Assembly: GCF_000220835.1 (NCBI RefSeq)
Contig: NZ_GL985606.1
Coordinates: 1,952,330 to 2,016,329, forward strand
Source: Actinomyces sp. oral taxon 448 str. F0400
GTDB taxonomy: Bacteria; Actinomycetota; Actinomycetes; Actinomycetales; Actinomycetaceae
Direction of reading: 5' to 3'
DNA: 64,000 nt
The number at the start of each line of letters is the position of its first letter. Position 1 is the stretch's first letter. This document shows, piece by piece, positions 1 to 8,840 of this stretch. A program made the position numbers and the translations under genes. The notes beneath the pieces are model-generated. The model ran no database searches and was not told the origin of the DNA. It was given only the letters and a program-made list of their open reading frames with translations.

Positions 1-1112
1 CCGCCCCACCGGCACCGGCGGCGTCCCGGGCGAGGCACGCGGCCCCTGCGGCCCCCGCCCCCGAGACTCCCGCGGCGGCGGGGTCCGGGGAGCCCAAGAA
101 GTCTGCGGCGAAGACGTCGGCGCCGTCGGCTGCGGCCGTCGCCTCCGCCGCCTATGTCACCCCGATCGTGCGCAAATTCGCCCGTGAGAAGGGAATTGAC
201 CTCACCACGGTGACTGGTACGGGCGTGGGCGGGCGTATTCGCAAGCAGGATGTCGAGGAGGCCGCCGTCAAGGCGGTCGAGGCGGCGAAGGCCACGAGGG
301 CGGCGAAAGCCGCCGAGATGACCCGTCCCGCGCCGCCGACCGCCGCGCCGGCGTCCGCACCAGCGCCCTCGTCCAGACCCGCGGTCGATACGACGCTGCG
401 CGGCAAGACCGAGAAGATGAGCCGTCTGCGTCAGGTGATCGCCGAGCGCATGATCGCCTCGTTGCAGACCTCCGCCCAGCTGACCACTGTCGTCGAAGTC
501 GACGTCACCCGTGTCGCCGCTCTACGCGGTCTGGCGAAGAACGACTTCTACGCCAAGAACGGCACGAGGCTGACCTTCCTGCCCTTCTTCGTGGCGGCCG
601 CGACCGAGGCCCTCAAGGCCCATCCGAAGATCAACGCCACGATCGATGGCACGCAGGTGACCTACCACGATGTCGAGCACATCGGCATCGCGGTCGACAC
701 CCCGCGCGGCCTGCTCGTGCCGGTCGTCAAGAATGCCGGCGATTTGAGTATCCCGGGACTGGCCAGGCGTATCAACGATCTGGCTGCGCGCACTCGGGAG
801 AACAAAGTCAACCCCGACGAGCTGAGCGGCTCGACCTTCACGATCACGAACACCGGCAGCGGCGGAGCTCTTTTCGACACACCGATCATCAACCAGCCCG
901 AGGTGGCCATCCTCGGCCTGGGCGCGATTCAGAAGCAGCCGCGCGTGGTCAAGGACACCGACGGCGGCGAGGCGATCGCGATCCGCTCGGTGTGCTATCT
1001 GGCGCTGTCCTACGACCACCGTCTGGTCGACGGCGCCGACGCCGCCCGCTACCTCATGACGGTCAAGAAGCGCCTCGAGGAGGGCGACTTCGCCGGCGAG
1101 CTCGGTCTGTGA
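1..1112 (+). CDS. sucB: Dihydrolipoyl acyltransferase (E2), 5'-truncated by window
   Basis: This is the E2 core of a 2-oxoacid dehydrogenase complex, which moves the acyl group from lipoyl-lysine to CoA. Only the C-terminal part is present: the frame is open from base 3. It begins in an Ala/Pro-rich linker, followed by a peripheral-subunit-binding domain ([16 protein letters not shown], then TGTGVGGRI) and the trimeric catalytic domain, which ends with the active-site motif [16 protein letters not shown]. The lipoyl domains lie upstream of the window. The lipoate genes lipB and lipA sit a few kb downstream, the usual actinobacterial arrangement, and they supply the cofactor for this enzyme. 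Whether it serves 2-oxoglutarate or pyruvate dehydrogenase cannot be decided from this fragment; sucB is the usual annotation in this context. Confidence 0.93.
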   Translation, partial: APPAPAASRARHAAPAAPAPETPAAAGSGEPKKSAAKTSAPSAAAVASAAYVTPIVRKFAREKGIDLTTVTGTGVGGRIRKQDVEEAAVKAVEAAKATRAAKAAEMTRPAPPTAAPASAPAPSSRPAVDTTLRGKTEKMSRLRQVIAERMIASLQTSAQLTTVVEVDVTRVAALRGLAKNDFYAKNGTRLTFLPFFVAAATEALKAHPKINATIDGTQVTYHDVEHIGIAVDTPRGLLVPVVKNAGDLSIPGLARRINDLAARTRENKVNPDELSGSTFTITNTGSGGALFDTPIINQPEVAILGLGAIQKQPRVVKDTDGGEAIAIRSVCYLALSYDHRLVDGADAARYLMTVKKRLEEGDFAGELGL

Positions 1113-1145
1113 CCCCGGATCCCGCGACTCATTGCGAGCCGGGTC

Positions 1146-1197
1146 GATCGTGAGCTGAGGTCCGCACCCGTACGGGTGCGGACCTCAGCTCACGATC
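1146..1197. terminator. Perfect 52-bp palindrome, bidirectional terminator
   Basis: Two 26-base arms starting GATCGTGAGCTGAGGTCCGC are exactly complementary with no loop bases. The palindrome lies 33 bp after the E2 stop codon and includes the last codons and stop of the convergent tetR gene. Position and symmetry fit a bidirectional terminator serving both genes. There is no clear T-run on either side, so an intrinsic terminator of the non-U-tract type seen in actinobacteria is inferred. Confidence 0.7.
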
Positions 1198-1826
1198 CGG
1201 TGGACCGACTCCACCGAGCCAGAGCATGCAATGCCCGCCGCAGTGACTCGGCGGGCGAAATCGAGGCGCTCTCCGAGCGTCTTGAGCTCGGCCGCCAGCG
1301 GGCCGTCGAGCAGCAACGACGCCAGCCCGTGAACCCCGGCCCAGAACAGGGCCTCGACCTCGGGCGTCGACCCGCCTCCCTGCACCATTTGCGCCAGGCG
1401 TGTGAGCTCGCCGCGAGCCCGCTCACCTGCACGCCTCACTTCGGGGAAATTCTCCGGATCGCACATGTCGGGGCGGAACATGATGCGGAATACCCCCGGG
1501 TTGCGCAGTGCGAACTCGATGTACGCGTTCGCGGAGGTCTCCAGGGTCGCGGTCAGCCCCCTGGCCTCCAGCCCGTCGTGCGCGGCCGACAGCCGGTTCG
1601 CGAGCTCCTCGAAGCCTTCGGTCACCAGCGCTGCGAGAATCGCCTCGCGGTTGGGGAAGTAGTGGTAGGGCGCCTGATGCGTGCACCCCGTGCGACGTGC
1701 GGCCTCTCGCATGCTCAACGCGCTCGGGCCATCGTCGTCGAGGAGCTCCCGACTGGTCCGCAGGAGCTCAGCGCGCAGGTCGCGCTCCTCCCGCGTCTTG
1801 GAACGGCTCGCAGAATCGAATGTCAC
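1185..1826 (-). CDS. TetR/AcrR-family transcriptional regulator
   Basis: A 213-residue one-domain repressor of normal TetR length. The N-terminal helix-turn-helix is clear (residues about 20-65: ALSMREAARRTG, then APYHYFPNREAILAAL, the classic recognition-helix pattern). The C-terminal half is the variable ligand/dimer domain and contains a stretch of the WHG-type (FALRNPGVFRIMF). It is transcribed divergently from the oxidoreductase fusion at 1937, and a 17-bp palindrome in the shared intergenic region is its probable operator. It very likely controls itself and that neighbour. The ligand is unknown; a hydrophobic or isoprenoid compound is a guess from the neighbour's domains. Its 3' end lies inside the terminator palindrome. 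Confidence 0.9.
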   Translation of the reverse strand: MTFDSASRSKTREERDLRAELLRTSRELLDDDGPSALSMREAARRTGCTHQAPYHYFPNREAILAALVTEGFEELANRLSAAHDGLEARGLTATLETSANAYIEFALRNPGVFRIMFRPDMCDPENFPEVRRAGERARGELTRLAQMVQGGGSTPEVEALFWAGVHGLASLLLDGPLAAELKTLGERLDFARRVTAAGIACSGSVESVHRIVS

Positions 1827-1871
1827 GCGCAGCAGTCTAAGGCTGCGGGGAGCCGTGCGGAATCACCGAAC

Positions 1872-1919
1872 TTGACAGTGTCCAGAAAAAGGCTAGTCTC
1901 CTACTAGACATTGTCTAGT
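1872..1919 (+). promoter_or_regulatory. Promoter and TetR operator of the oxidoreductase gene
   Basis: TTGACA at 1872-1877 and TAGTCT at 1894-1899 with a 16-bp spacer resemble a sigma-70-type promoter. Immediately downstream, ACTAGACATTGTCTAGT (1903-1919) is a near-perfect 17-bp palindrome with one central base. It would cover the start of transcription, a good position for repression. It lies between the divergent tetR gene and the oxidoreductase, so it is the likely TetR binding site. Inference from symmetry and position. Confidence 0.65.
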
Positions 1920-1936
1920 ATGTGAAGTGAGACATT

Positions 1937-4189
1937 ATGTACGACGCCATCGTGATCGGTTCGGGCATCGGCGGACTGACGACCGCGGGACTTCTGGCCC
2001 GCGTCGCGGGCAAACGGGTCCTCGTCCTGGAACGTCACACCGAGCCCGGGGGACTGACGCACACCTTCCGGCGCGACGGAGCCTCCTGGGACGTGGGCGT
2101 GCACTACATAGGGCAGGTCGGCCCGGGCGACCGGACGCGCGCGTACTTCGACTACCTCTCCGGCGGGCAACTGGAGTGGAACCGCATGCCGGAGGCCTAC
2201 GACCGCTTCGTCTACCCGGGCATCGACCTGTCGGCCGTCTCCGACCCCGAGCAGTACGAACGCACCCTCATCAGAGCCTTCCCCGACGAGGCCGCAGCGG
2301 TCAGCCGCTACTTCAAGGATGTGCGCCGCACTGCGGCATGGACGACTCTCGGCTTCGTCGGGGCGATGGTGCCTCCTCGCTTCGCTCCGGCTCTCAACCT
2401 CCTCCAGCGACTGACCGGCCGCACCGCGACCAGCACGACGAAGGACTACCTGGACGCCCGTTTCCGCTCCCCCGAGCTCAAAGCGATTCTGACCGGCCAG
2501 TGGGGCGATTACGGGCTGCCGCCCTCACGGTCGGCCTTCGCCGTACACGCCATGATCGTCGCCCATTACCTCGACGGCGCCTGGTTCCCCCGCGGCGGAA
2601 GCGCCCGCATCGCACGCACATTCGAGAAGGGGATCGAGCAGACGGGAGGAGCCGTCCGAGTCGCACACGAGGTCACTGAGATCCTCACCGAGGGCGGAGC
2701 CGCCGTCGGGGTGCGGGCGCTGGACCGGCGAGGACCGGAGACGCACGAACGGATCCACCGCGCCCCCGTCGTCGTCTCCGCCATCGGCGCGCCGACGACC
2801 TTTCAACATCTACTGCCCACTGACGGCGCCGTCGGACGCGCCACGGCCCGGGCGCGAGACACCATCAGACGGCTGGGCGCGGGGAGCTCGGCCACCACTG
2901 TGTACCTGAGGCTGAAAGCCGATCCCCGTACCATCGGCGTGGACGGCGGGAACGTCTGGGTCGGCCGCGGCCTCGACCACGACGCCGCCGGCACCAGTGA
3001 GAGGGCTCTGCTGGAGGGCGAACCGCAGGAGGTTTTCATCTCCTTCCCCTCGCTGAAATCCGGACAGGAGCCGCATACCGCCGAAATCGTTTCCTTCTGC
3101 AGCGCCGAGCCATTCCATCCGTGGGCGCACCGGCCCCGGGGGAACCGCGGCCCCGACTACTCCGCACTCAAGGAGCGAATCGCCTCGGGGATGCTCGCCC
3201 TTGCGGAATCGGCCGTACCCGGACTGACCGATCTGGTGGACTACATGGAGATCTCCACGCCCCTGACTTACGAGGACTACACCGCCCACCCCGCGGGGGC
3301 CTTCTACGGATTGCCCGCCACCCCCCTGCGGTACACGTCGCCATCATTGGGCCCGCGCACCGCCGTGCCCGGTCTGCTCCTGTCCGGCCAGGACACCGGA
3401 AGCGAGGGCGTCGTCGGGGCGATGATGGGCGGTGTGGCGGCCGCCTGCCAGGCGCTGGGCCCGCACGGCTACTCCATGATCAGCAGAGCCGTGCGCTCGG
3501 GGCCCGAGAAACGGGTCGGGCGCCCGTACACCCTGCCCGACGGCAAGCACCGCGCCGCCCTGGTCGTCAAACGGCGTCTGACACCCAGTGTCTGGGAGGC
3601 GAGGCTCAGCCTCGAGGGATCGGTCGGCGCCTGGACGCCGGGCCAGTTCGCCCGCCTCCACGTGGGCGGGGACGCATGGCGCGACTACTCCATCGCCGGA
3701 CTCGAGGACGGGATGCTCCGTCTGCTCATCTCGACCCGCACGGGCGGACGGGGATCGCGCTTCATCGAAGAAGTCGAAGAGGGAACGCGCACCGTCGTCG
3801 AACTGCCCCTGGGCCGCTATGGACTCACGACGACCGGTCACCGCCGAGTGTTCATCGCTACAGGCACCGGGCTCGCCCCCTTCCTGGCCATGTTCCATCA
3901 CGCGCAGGGACTTGAGGACGATACCCTGCTGTTCGGCTGCCGCGACCGCGGGGAGGACCTGACGACCCTGATCGATGACGCCGTTCTGCCCGGCCGCGTC
4001 GTGCGCTGTCTGAGTCGTGAGACGGTCACCGGTTCCTTCCGCGGGCGGGTGACGGATGCGCTCGCGAGGGCCGACATCGATTTGACAGGAGCGGATGTCT
4101 ACCTGTGCGGCTCGGCGGCCATGGTGGCGGACTGCCGTCCGTTCCTCGATAGGGCAGGGGTCGCTGACATCCTCACCGAGCCGTACTGA
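1937..4189 (+). CDS. CrtI/retinol-saturase-like oxidoreductase fused to ferredoxin-reductase domain
   Basis: The 750-residue protein joins two enzymes. Residues 1 to about 510 are an FAD-dependent amine-oxidase/phytoene-desaturase-type domain: dinucleotide motif GSGIGGLTTAGLLA near the N-terminus, then LVLERHTEPGG and a C-terminal FAD segment (LLLSGQDTGSEGVVGAMMGG). Residues about 530-750 are a ferredoxin-NADP reductase module with the flavin motif RDYS and the nucleotide motif GTGLAPF, ending in a VYLCGSAAMV segment. The fusion suggests a self-sufficient redox enzyme in which the reductase feeds or drains electrons from the desaturase/saturase half. The substrate is unknown; an isoprenoid or retinoid-like polyene is suggested by the N-terminal family. 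ATG at 1937 follows a weak GAG ribosome site. It is probably controlled by the divergent TetR. Confidence 0.85.
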   Translation: MYDAIVIGSGIGGLTTAGLLARVAGKRVLVLERHTEPGGLTHTFRRDGASWDVGVHYIGQVGPGDRTRAYFDYLSGGQLEWNRMPEAYDRFVYPGIDLSAVSDPEQYERTLIRAFPDEAAAVSRYFKDVRRTAAWTTLGFVGAMVPPRFAPALNLLQRLTGRTATSTTKDYLDARFRSPELKAILTGQWGDYGLPPSRSAFAVHAMIVAHYLDGAWFPRGGSARIARTFEKGIEQTGGAVRVAHEVTEILTEGGAAVGVRALDRRGPETHERIHRAPVVVSAIGAPTTFQHLLPTDGAVGRATARARDTIRRLGAGSSATTVYLRLKADPRTIGVDGGNVWVGRGLDHDAAGTSERALLEGEPQEVFISFPSLKSGQEPHTAEIVSFCSAEPFHPWAHRPRGNRGPDYSALKERIASGMLALAESAVPGLTDLVDYMEISTPLTYEDYTAHPAGAFYGLPATPLRYTSPSLGPRTAVPGLLLSGQDTGSEGVVGAMMGGVAAACQALGPHGYSMISRAVRSGPEKRVGRPYTLPDGKHRAALVVKRRLTPSVWEARLSLEGSVGAWTPGQFARLHVGGDAWRDYSIAGLEDGMLRLLISTRTGGRGSRFIEEVEEGTRTVVELPLGRYGLTTTGHRRVFIATGTGLAPFLAMFHHAQGLEDDTLLFGCRDRGEDLTTLIDDAVLPGRVVRCLSRETVTGSFRGRVTDALARADIDLTGADVYLCGSAAMVADCRPFLDRAGVADILTEPY

Positions 4190-4249
4190 CGGCCGCCCGG
4201 TGATCGTCTGACGACCGCTGCGGCCACCTCCACCCGCCCGGCGCCGCGC

Positions 4250-5821
4250 TCAGTCGGCCTGAAGGATCTCGGCCACCCTCCACGGGTCGGGGACCAGAAC
4301 CAGAATGACGTCCCGGCGCTCCTGAGCGGGCACCGTCCTCTTCGATCCATCAGCCCCGACCCGCGTCGAGGGCCCCTGGAACTGCGAGACGCGAACCGCG
4401 GTGGCGCCGGGCCAGCTCTCTTCGATCCGCTGGTCGGTCTGCACGGCGGTGACGGATGAGACCATGGTGTCCAAACCCTCAACGTGCTCCTGCGCCTCGG
4501 TGAGCGCCGTCATCAGGGATTCATCGGCCAGGGCCGCGGGCGAATCCGGAACCGTCGTGGCCATCAGGGCCTGCGCATCCCCCTCATTGAGGGCAGTATC
4601 GCGCGCCTGGGAGAGTTGAACAACGACCGGCAGCATGTCGCCATCCGCATCGGCATCACCACCGTCGGTGCTCTGCGCTCCGGCGGCGTCCGCATCGAGC
4701 GAGCCGGGAGTCTCGACCTGGTCCGCGGAGGGCGTCGCCTCGGCGACCGGTGCGGCCCGCCGCCCGGAAGCCGTACCGGGAATCCACCCCTGAGCCCCCA
4801 TGCCGACGCCCGCCGCGACTGCGAGCACCAGCACCGCCAACGTCAGGCGGGCTCCGCGACGACGGGGAAGTGACGGGCTCCGCCGGCCCCAGCGCCGAAC
4901 TGGCCGGCGATCGCAGGCCCCGCCGCGCCTGGAGGCCACAGCGCGCGTCGGCTGAGAGCTCGCGGCCCGCAGGGCCCCCGCCGCCAGCCGGGCCCCGTCG
5001 GGCAGCTCGATAACCCCCGGCAGGCCGATCTCGGGAGCACGGGCCGCCAGATCGCGCGCGCTGGGCCGGCCGGCGGGATCGGGATCCAGGGCGTCGGGAA
5101 GTACTCGTTCCAGCCGCTCGGCCAGGGCCGGAGAGCCCGCCGCGCACTGACGCAGGAGAGCGGCCAGGGAATAGACATCGGCGGCGGCCGTCGCCGGAGC
5201 GCCAGCCTTCCGCTCGGGAGCCGCACTCGCCGGCGTCCCGGTTTCCAGGACGCCGCCCAGCAGGTCGATGAGAACCGGTCGCCCGTCGGTGCTCACGATC
5301 ACGTTGGCCGCAGCCACGTCGCCGTGAGCCATGCCGCGTTCGTGCATGTGGGCCAGAGCTCCCCCGAGGTCGTCGAGCAAGCGCGCCGCCTCGCTGCGGG
5401 TCAGACCTCCACGCGCGCCGAGCACGACGGCCAGGTCCGCGCCCGCAATAAGGTCGCTGACCACGCCCACGCGGTCCCCGGGCAGCGCGAGGACCTGCCG
5501 TACCGGGGCTATGGCATCGTTGCGCAACGAACGCAGGTCGGCCAAACGGCGCAAGGTCCTCGCCCCCGCAGCCTTCTCGGACAGGTCCACAATCTGAACC
5601 ACGACGTCGCGCCCGTCGGGGTCCAGCGCGCGTCGGGGAGCCAGGCGGCCCGAACGGTCGCGCCCCATCGGCTCCCCGACGGCCAGGCCGGCGGACACCA
5701 GTTCATCACTGACCTGAGCGGGGAGCCCAACATCCTCGGTGTCCCCGGCGGGACCGGGCTCGTCTGCGCGTGAGGGATCGGGATGCGGGCGGGGCGGGAT
5801 CGGGGCTCTCATAGCGCTCAT
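4250..5821 (-). CDS. Membrane-anchored pseudokinase-like protein
   Basis: A 523-residue protein with a serine/threonine-kinase fold at residues about 50-300, then a basic linker, one membrane helix (about 330-350) and a C-terminal extracytoplasmic domain of about 150 residues after an acidic Asp/Ala-rich stalk. Catalytic landmarks are altered: the beta-3 Lys position reads VVVQIVD (Gln), the HRD motif is HGDVAAANV and the DFG position is DLLG. It is therefore likely a pseudokinase or a very divergent kinase, perhaps a scaffold that senses an external signal. The ATG at 5821 (MSAMRAPIPP) is chosen because upstream in-frame sequence is low-complexity and overlaps the lipB promoter region. It is divergent from lipB. 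Actinobacteria use pseudokinase domains to regulate cell-wall flippases, but no such partner is adjacent here. Confidence 0.75.
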   Translation of the reverse strand: MSAMRAPIPPRPHPDPSRADEPGPAGDTEDVGLPAQVSDELVSAGLAVGEPMGRDRSGRLAPRRALDPDGRDVVVQIVDLSEKAAGARTLRRLADLRSLRNDAIAPVRQVLALPGDRVGVVSDLIAGADLAVVLGARGGLTRSEAARLLDDLGGALAHMHERGMAHGDVAAANVIVSTDGRPVLIDLLGGVLETGTPASAAPERKAGAPATAAADVYSLAALLRQCAAGSPALAERLERVLPDALDPDPAGRPSARDLAARAPEIGLPGVIELPDGARLAAGALRAASSQPTRAVASRRGGACDRRPVRRWGRRSPSLPRRRGARLTLAVLVLAVAAGVGMGAQGWIPGTASGRRAAPVAEATPSADQVETPGSLDADAAGAQSTDGGDADADGDMLPVVVQLSQARDTALNEGDAQALMATTVPDSPAALADESLMTALTEAQEHVEGLDTMVSSVTAVQTDQRIEESWPGATAVRVSQFQGPSTRVGADGSKRTVPAQERRDVILVLVPDPWRVAEILQAD

Positions 5822-6011
5822 GGTCCGCGCCCGACCCGGCGCAGCACCAGATGCGAGACGCCTTGTGGATAACTTCCGTCCGACGGGGAGTCGCGCCTGC
5901 GCTCCGAAGCCGAACTGCCATGCGCGAGCCCACGCGTCTGCACGCCCCTGAGCGCGCTGCGATCCACCACGTCCATGCATCACGTCTGCGCGGTGGTTAT
6001 ACGGTGGGAGG

Positions 6012-6728
6012 GTGCAGCGCCTCGACATCGACCTCGGCCTCCGCCTGGTTCCCTACCACGAAGGGTGGCGGATCCAACGGCGGGTTCACGATGAGGTCGC
6101 GAGCGGACGGCGCGCCTCGACGCTCATCGCCCTGGAGCACGAGAGCGTCTACACGGTGGGCCGGCGGGCCCATACGTGGGAGCGCCCCGAGGGAGCGTTC
6201 GTCGAACCGGGCCACGTGCCGGTCGTCGACGTCGACCGGGGTGGGAAGACCACATGGCACGGGCCCGGCCAGCTCACGGTCTACCCGATCGTGCACCTGG
6301 CACCGCCCGTCGACGTGATCCGGTACGTGAGAGCGTTGGAGGCGGCGGTCATGGACGTGTGCGCCGCCTACGGCCTGGCGACCGTGCGGGTGGTAGGACG
6401 CTCGGGCGTATGGGTCTCGGGCGAGCCCGCATCCTGCGGCCCGTTCTCCCGAGCGGGGTGTGACGAGCGCAAAGTGTGCGCCTTGGGAGTGCGGGTGGCG
6501 CGGGACGTGACGATGCACGGCATCGGCCTCAACGTGGATACGGACCTAGCCGCCTTCGGCCTGGACAGAATCGTGCCGTGCGGCATCGACGACGCCGGCG
6601 TCACCTCGCTGACCGCGGAAACCGGGCGGCGTCTGCGCCCGGTCGACGTGGCCGGCGCGGTCCTCGCCTCACTGGACCGCAGTCTGACACCGCTGGTGGT
6701 ACAGGACACGCCAACGCGCACCACATGA
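6012..6728 (+). CDS. lipB: Octanoyltransferase LipB
   Basis: Transfers octanoate from acyl-carrier protein to the lipoyl domains of E2 and H proteins, the first step of lipoate assembly. The 238-residue protein has the family motifs HESVYTVGRR, RGGKTTWHGPGQL and MHGIGLNV, the conserved Lys in the DERKVCALGVRV segment, and a Cys in IVPCGI at the expected acyl-thioester position. GTG at 6012 is the start (V-Q-R-L-D). A short Cys-containing insertion (EPASCGPFSRAG) before the Lys motif is not typical. lipA follows after 71 bp on the same strand, so both are probably one operon supplying the upstream E2 enzyme. Confidence 0.95.
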   Translation: MQRLDIDLGLRLVPYHEGWRIQRRVHDEVASGRRASTLIALEHESVYTVGRRAHTWERPEGAFVEPGHVPVVDVDRGGKTTWHGPGQLTVYPIVHLAPPVDVIRYVRALEAAVMDVCAAYGLATVRVVGRSGVWVSGEPASCGPFSRAGCDERKVCALGVRVARDVTMHGIGLNVDTDLAAFGLDRIVPCGIDDAGVTSLTAETGRRLRPVDVAGAVLASLDRSLTPLVVQDTPTRTT

Positions 6729-6799
6729 TTGGGCCCTCAGTCCCACGTTCGCCAGGGTCGGGCATAGACTGGCGCCGCCCCATCGTCTGAGGAGTGCTC

Positions 6800-7828
6800 G
6801 TGACTGACACCATCGCCCCCGAGGGCCGTCGCCTTCTACGCGTCGAGGCGCGCAACGCTCGGACGCCGATCGAGCACAAGCCCGCATGGCTGAGAACCCG
6901 CGCCGTCGTATCGCAGACCTATCAGGAGGTCCGTGGCCTAGTGCGTCAAAAAGAGCTCCACACGGTGTGCGCACAGGCCAACTGCCCCAATATCTACGAA
7001 TGCTGGAACGACCGGGAGGCGTCCTTCCTCGTCGGCGGCGAGTTGTGCACCCGGCGCTGCGACTTCTGCGACATCGCCACCGGCCGCCCGACCGAGTACG
7101 ACCAGAACGAGCCCGTGCGCGTCGCGACGTCCGTGGCCGAGATGGGATTGCGCTACGCCACGGTCACCGGCGTCTCACGCGACGACTTGCCCGACGGCGG
7201 CGCCTGGCTGTACGCCGAGACGGCCCGGCAGGTCCACGCGATGGTGCCCGGCTGCGGCATCGAACTGCTCGTGCCCGACTTCGGGGGTCGCGACGAGCCT
7301 CTGGCGGAGGTGTTCTCCTCCGCACCGGAGGTCTTCGCGCACAACCTCGAGACCGTCCCGCGCATTTTCCGACGCATTCGTCCAGCATTCTCCTACGAAG
7401 GCAGCCTGGAGGTCCTGACCCGGGCCTCCGACGCCGGGCTGCTGACCAAGTCGAACCTCATCCTGGGGATGGGAGAAACCTCTGCGGAGATCGAAGAGGC
7501 GATCCGCGATCTGGTCGACGCCGGAGTCGATATCCTCACCATCACCCAGTACATGAGACCGTCCAAACTGCACCATCCTATCGACCGGTGGGTCAAGCCC
7601 CAGGAGTTCGTGGCCCTGGCGACGATGGCCGAGGGGATGGGGATCGCCGCCGTCATGAGCGGCCCCATGGTGCGCTCCTCCTACCGCTCCGGCATGCTCT
7701 GGGGTAGGGCCATGCGCGCCAAGGGACGCCCCATCCCCGAGGATATGGCCGCGCTCGCAGCTCCCACGACCGCCCGGCAGGAGGCCGGTTCCATCCTCGC
7801 TCGTCAGCGGGAGGCGGGTTCCTCCTGA
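6800..7828 (+). CDS. lipA: Lipoyl synthase LipA (radical SAM)
   Basis: Inserts two sulfur atoms into protein-bound octanoyl chains to form lipoate. Two iron-sulfur cluster sites are visible: the auxiliary cluster motif [13 protein letters not shown] and the radical-SAM motif CTRRCDFC, followed by [14 protein letters not shown] and a C-terminal RSSYRSG motif, which carries the auxiliary-cluster serine. I prefer the GTG at 6800 ([11 protein letters not shown]), because the ribosome site TGAGGAG at 6788-6794 stands five bases before it; the GTG at 6794 would overlap that site. Length of about 342 residues is normal. It lies downstream of lipB. Confidence 0.96.
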   Translation: MTDTIAPEGRRLLRVEARNARTPIEHKPAWLRTRAVVSQTYQEVRGLVRQKELHTVCAQANCPNIYECWNDREASFLVGGELCTRRCDFCDIATGRPTEYDQNEPVRVATSVAEMGLRYATVTGVSRDDLPDGGAWLYAETARQVHAMVPGCGIELLVPDFGGRDEPLAEVFSSAPEVFAHNLETVPRIFRRIRPAFSYEGSLEVLTRASDAGLLTKSNLILGMGETSAEIEEAIRDLVDAGVDILTITQYMRPSKLHHPIDRWVKPQEFVALATMAEGMGIAAVMSGPMVRSSYRSGMLWGRAMRAKGRPIPEDMAALAAPTTARQEAGSILARQREAGSS

Positions 7829-7921
7829 CGGCGCTCGGCGACGAGCGCCTGAACGAGCATTCCCACCCGCGCCGCAGCCGTGTGCGCAACGGCATGACGC
7901 GGTCGGCTATGGTGGAGGACC

Positions 7922-8644
7922 GTGAGCACAGCCCCCAGCGCCCGGTCCGGGAAGAAGCGCCGTCTCGGCCAGTACGTCCAGAACATCAAAGACTCCTACA
8001 CCATCTCCCGCAGGACCTACCCGTGGATCGGGTGGGCCCTGCTCGGGACACTGGTCGTCCTGCTCGTCCTGGCCGTGGTCCTCGCTCTGACGACCCACCA
8101 GGCGACCTGGTACTGGATCTTCATGGCGGTGCTGCTCGCAGCGGTCGTCGACATGGCCATTCTGTCGTGGACGGTACGGCGGGCCTCCTACGCCCAGATC
8201 GAGGGCAGGCCGGGGGCGGCCAAGTTCGTGCTCGATCAGAGCAGCCGCGGCTGGTACGTCGAGTCGAACCCGGTCCACACCAATCCCAAGACTCAGGATG
8301 TCATCTGGCGCATGGTGGGCCGTCCCGGCGTGGTGCTCGTGGCCGAGGGTCCCACCGGCCGTCTCCGCGAAGCGATCGCCGATGAGCAGAAGGTACTGCA
8401 CCGCATCCTGTCCACGGTGCCCGTGCACGTCATCAACGTCGGCACCGACGAAGGACAGACTCGGCTGATCGATCTGCAATCCACGTTGCGTAAACTGCCG
8501 ACCAAGCCCACCAGACTCACCGACGCCGAGATCGGCCAGGTCTCCAAGCGCTTGTCCTCCCTGTCCTCCAAGGGCCTGCCCATTCCTAAGGGCATCGATC
8601 CGGCCAGGGCTCGGCCGGACCGACGGGCCATGAGGGGCCGCTGA
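7922..8644 (+). CDS. DUF4191-family two-helix membrane protein
   Basis: A 240-residue conserved actinobacterial protein of unknown function. A basic N-terminus ([19 protein letters not shown]) is followed by two membrane helices (residues about 36-58 and 65-85) and a soluble domain with [13 protein letters not shown] and [12 protein letters not shown] segments. Proteins of this family are regularly found between lipA and glnA in actinobacteria, as here, but no role is established. Start is GTG at 7922. A 196-bp gap separates it from glnA. Confidence 0.85.
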   Translation: MSTAPSARSGKKRRLGQYVQNIKDSYTISRRTYPWIGWALLGTLVVLLVLAVVLALTTHQATWYWIFMAVLLAAVVDMAILSWTVRRASYAQIEGRPGAAKFVLDQSSRGWYVESNPVHTNPKTQDVIWRMVGRPGVVLVAEGPTGRLREAIADEQKVLHRILSTVPVHVINVGTDEGQTRLIDLQSTLRKLPTKPTRLTDAEIGQVSKRLSSLSSKGLPIPKGIDPARARPDRRAMRGR

Positions 8645-8840
8645 GCCCGACGAGCCGGTGGAACCGACGAAGCCGAGGGCTCCCGCTGCGGTCGGTCGGG
8701 CACCTGAAGCGAAACAACGGGGACACACGTGCGGCACACCCGCGTTACGGCTCTCCCGCTATTGTTTTCTCAGCCGCACACCGCGTCGCCGCAGTAGACC
8801 GAGCCGGCGGCCGAGGCGGACACCCCTACGGAGGAGCACC

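Noticed and set aside
522-1019. Long antisense frame within the E2 gene
   Set aside because: High GC leaves the opposite strand open; no domain and no ribosome site, while the plus strand encodes a clear catalytic domain.
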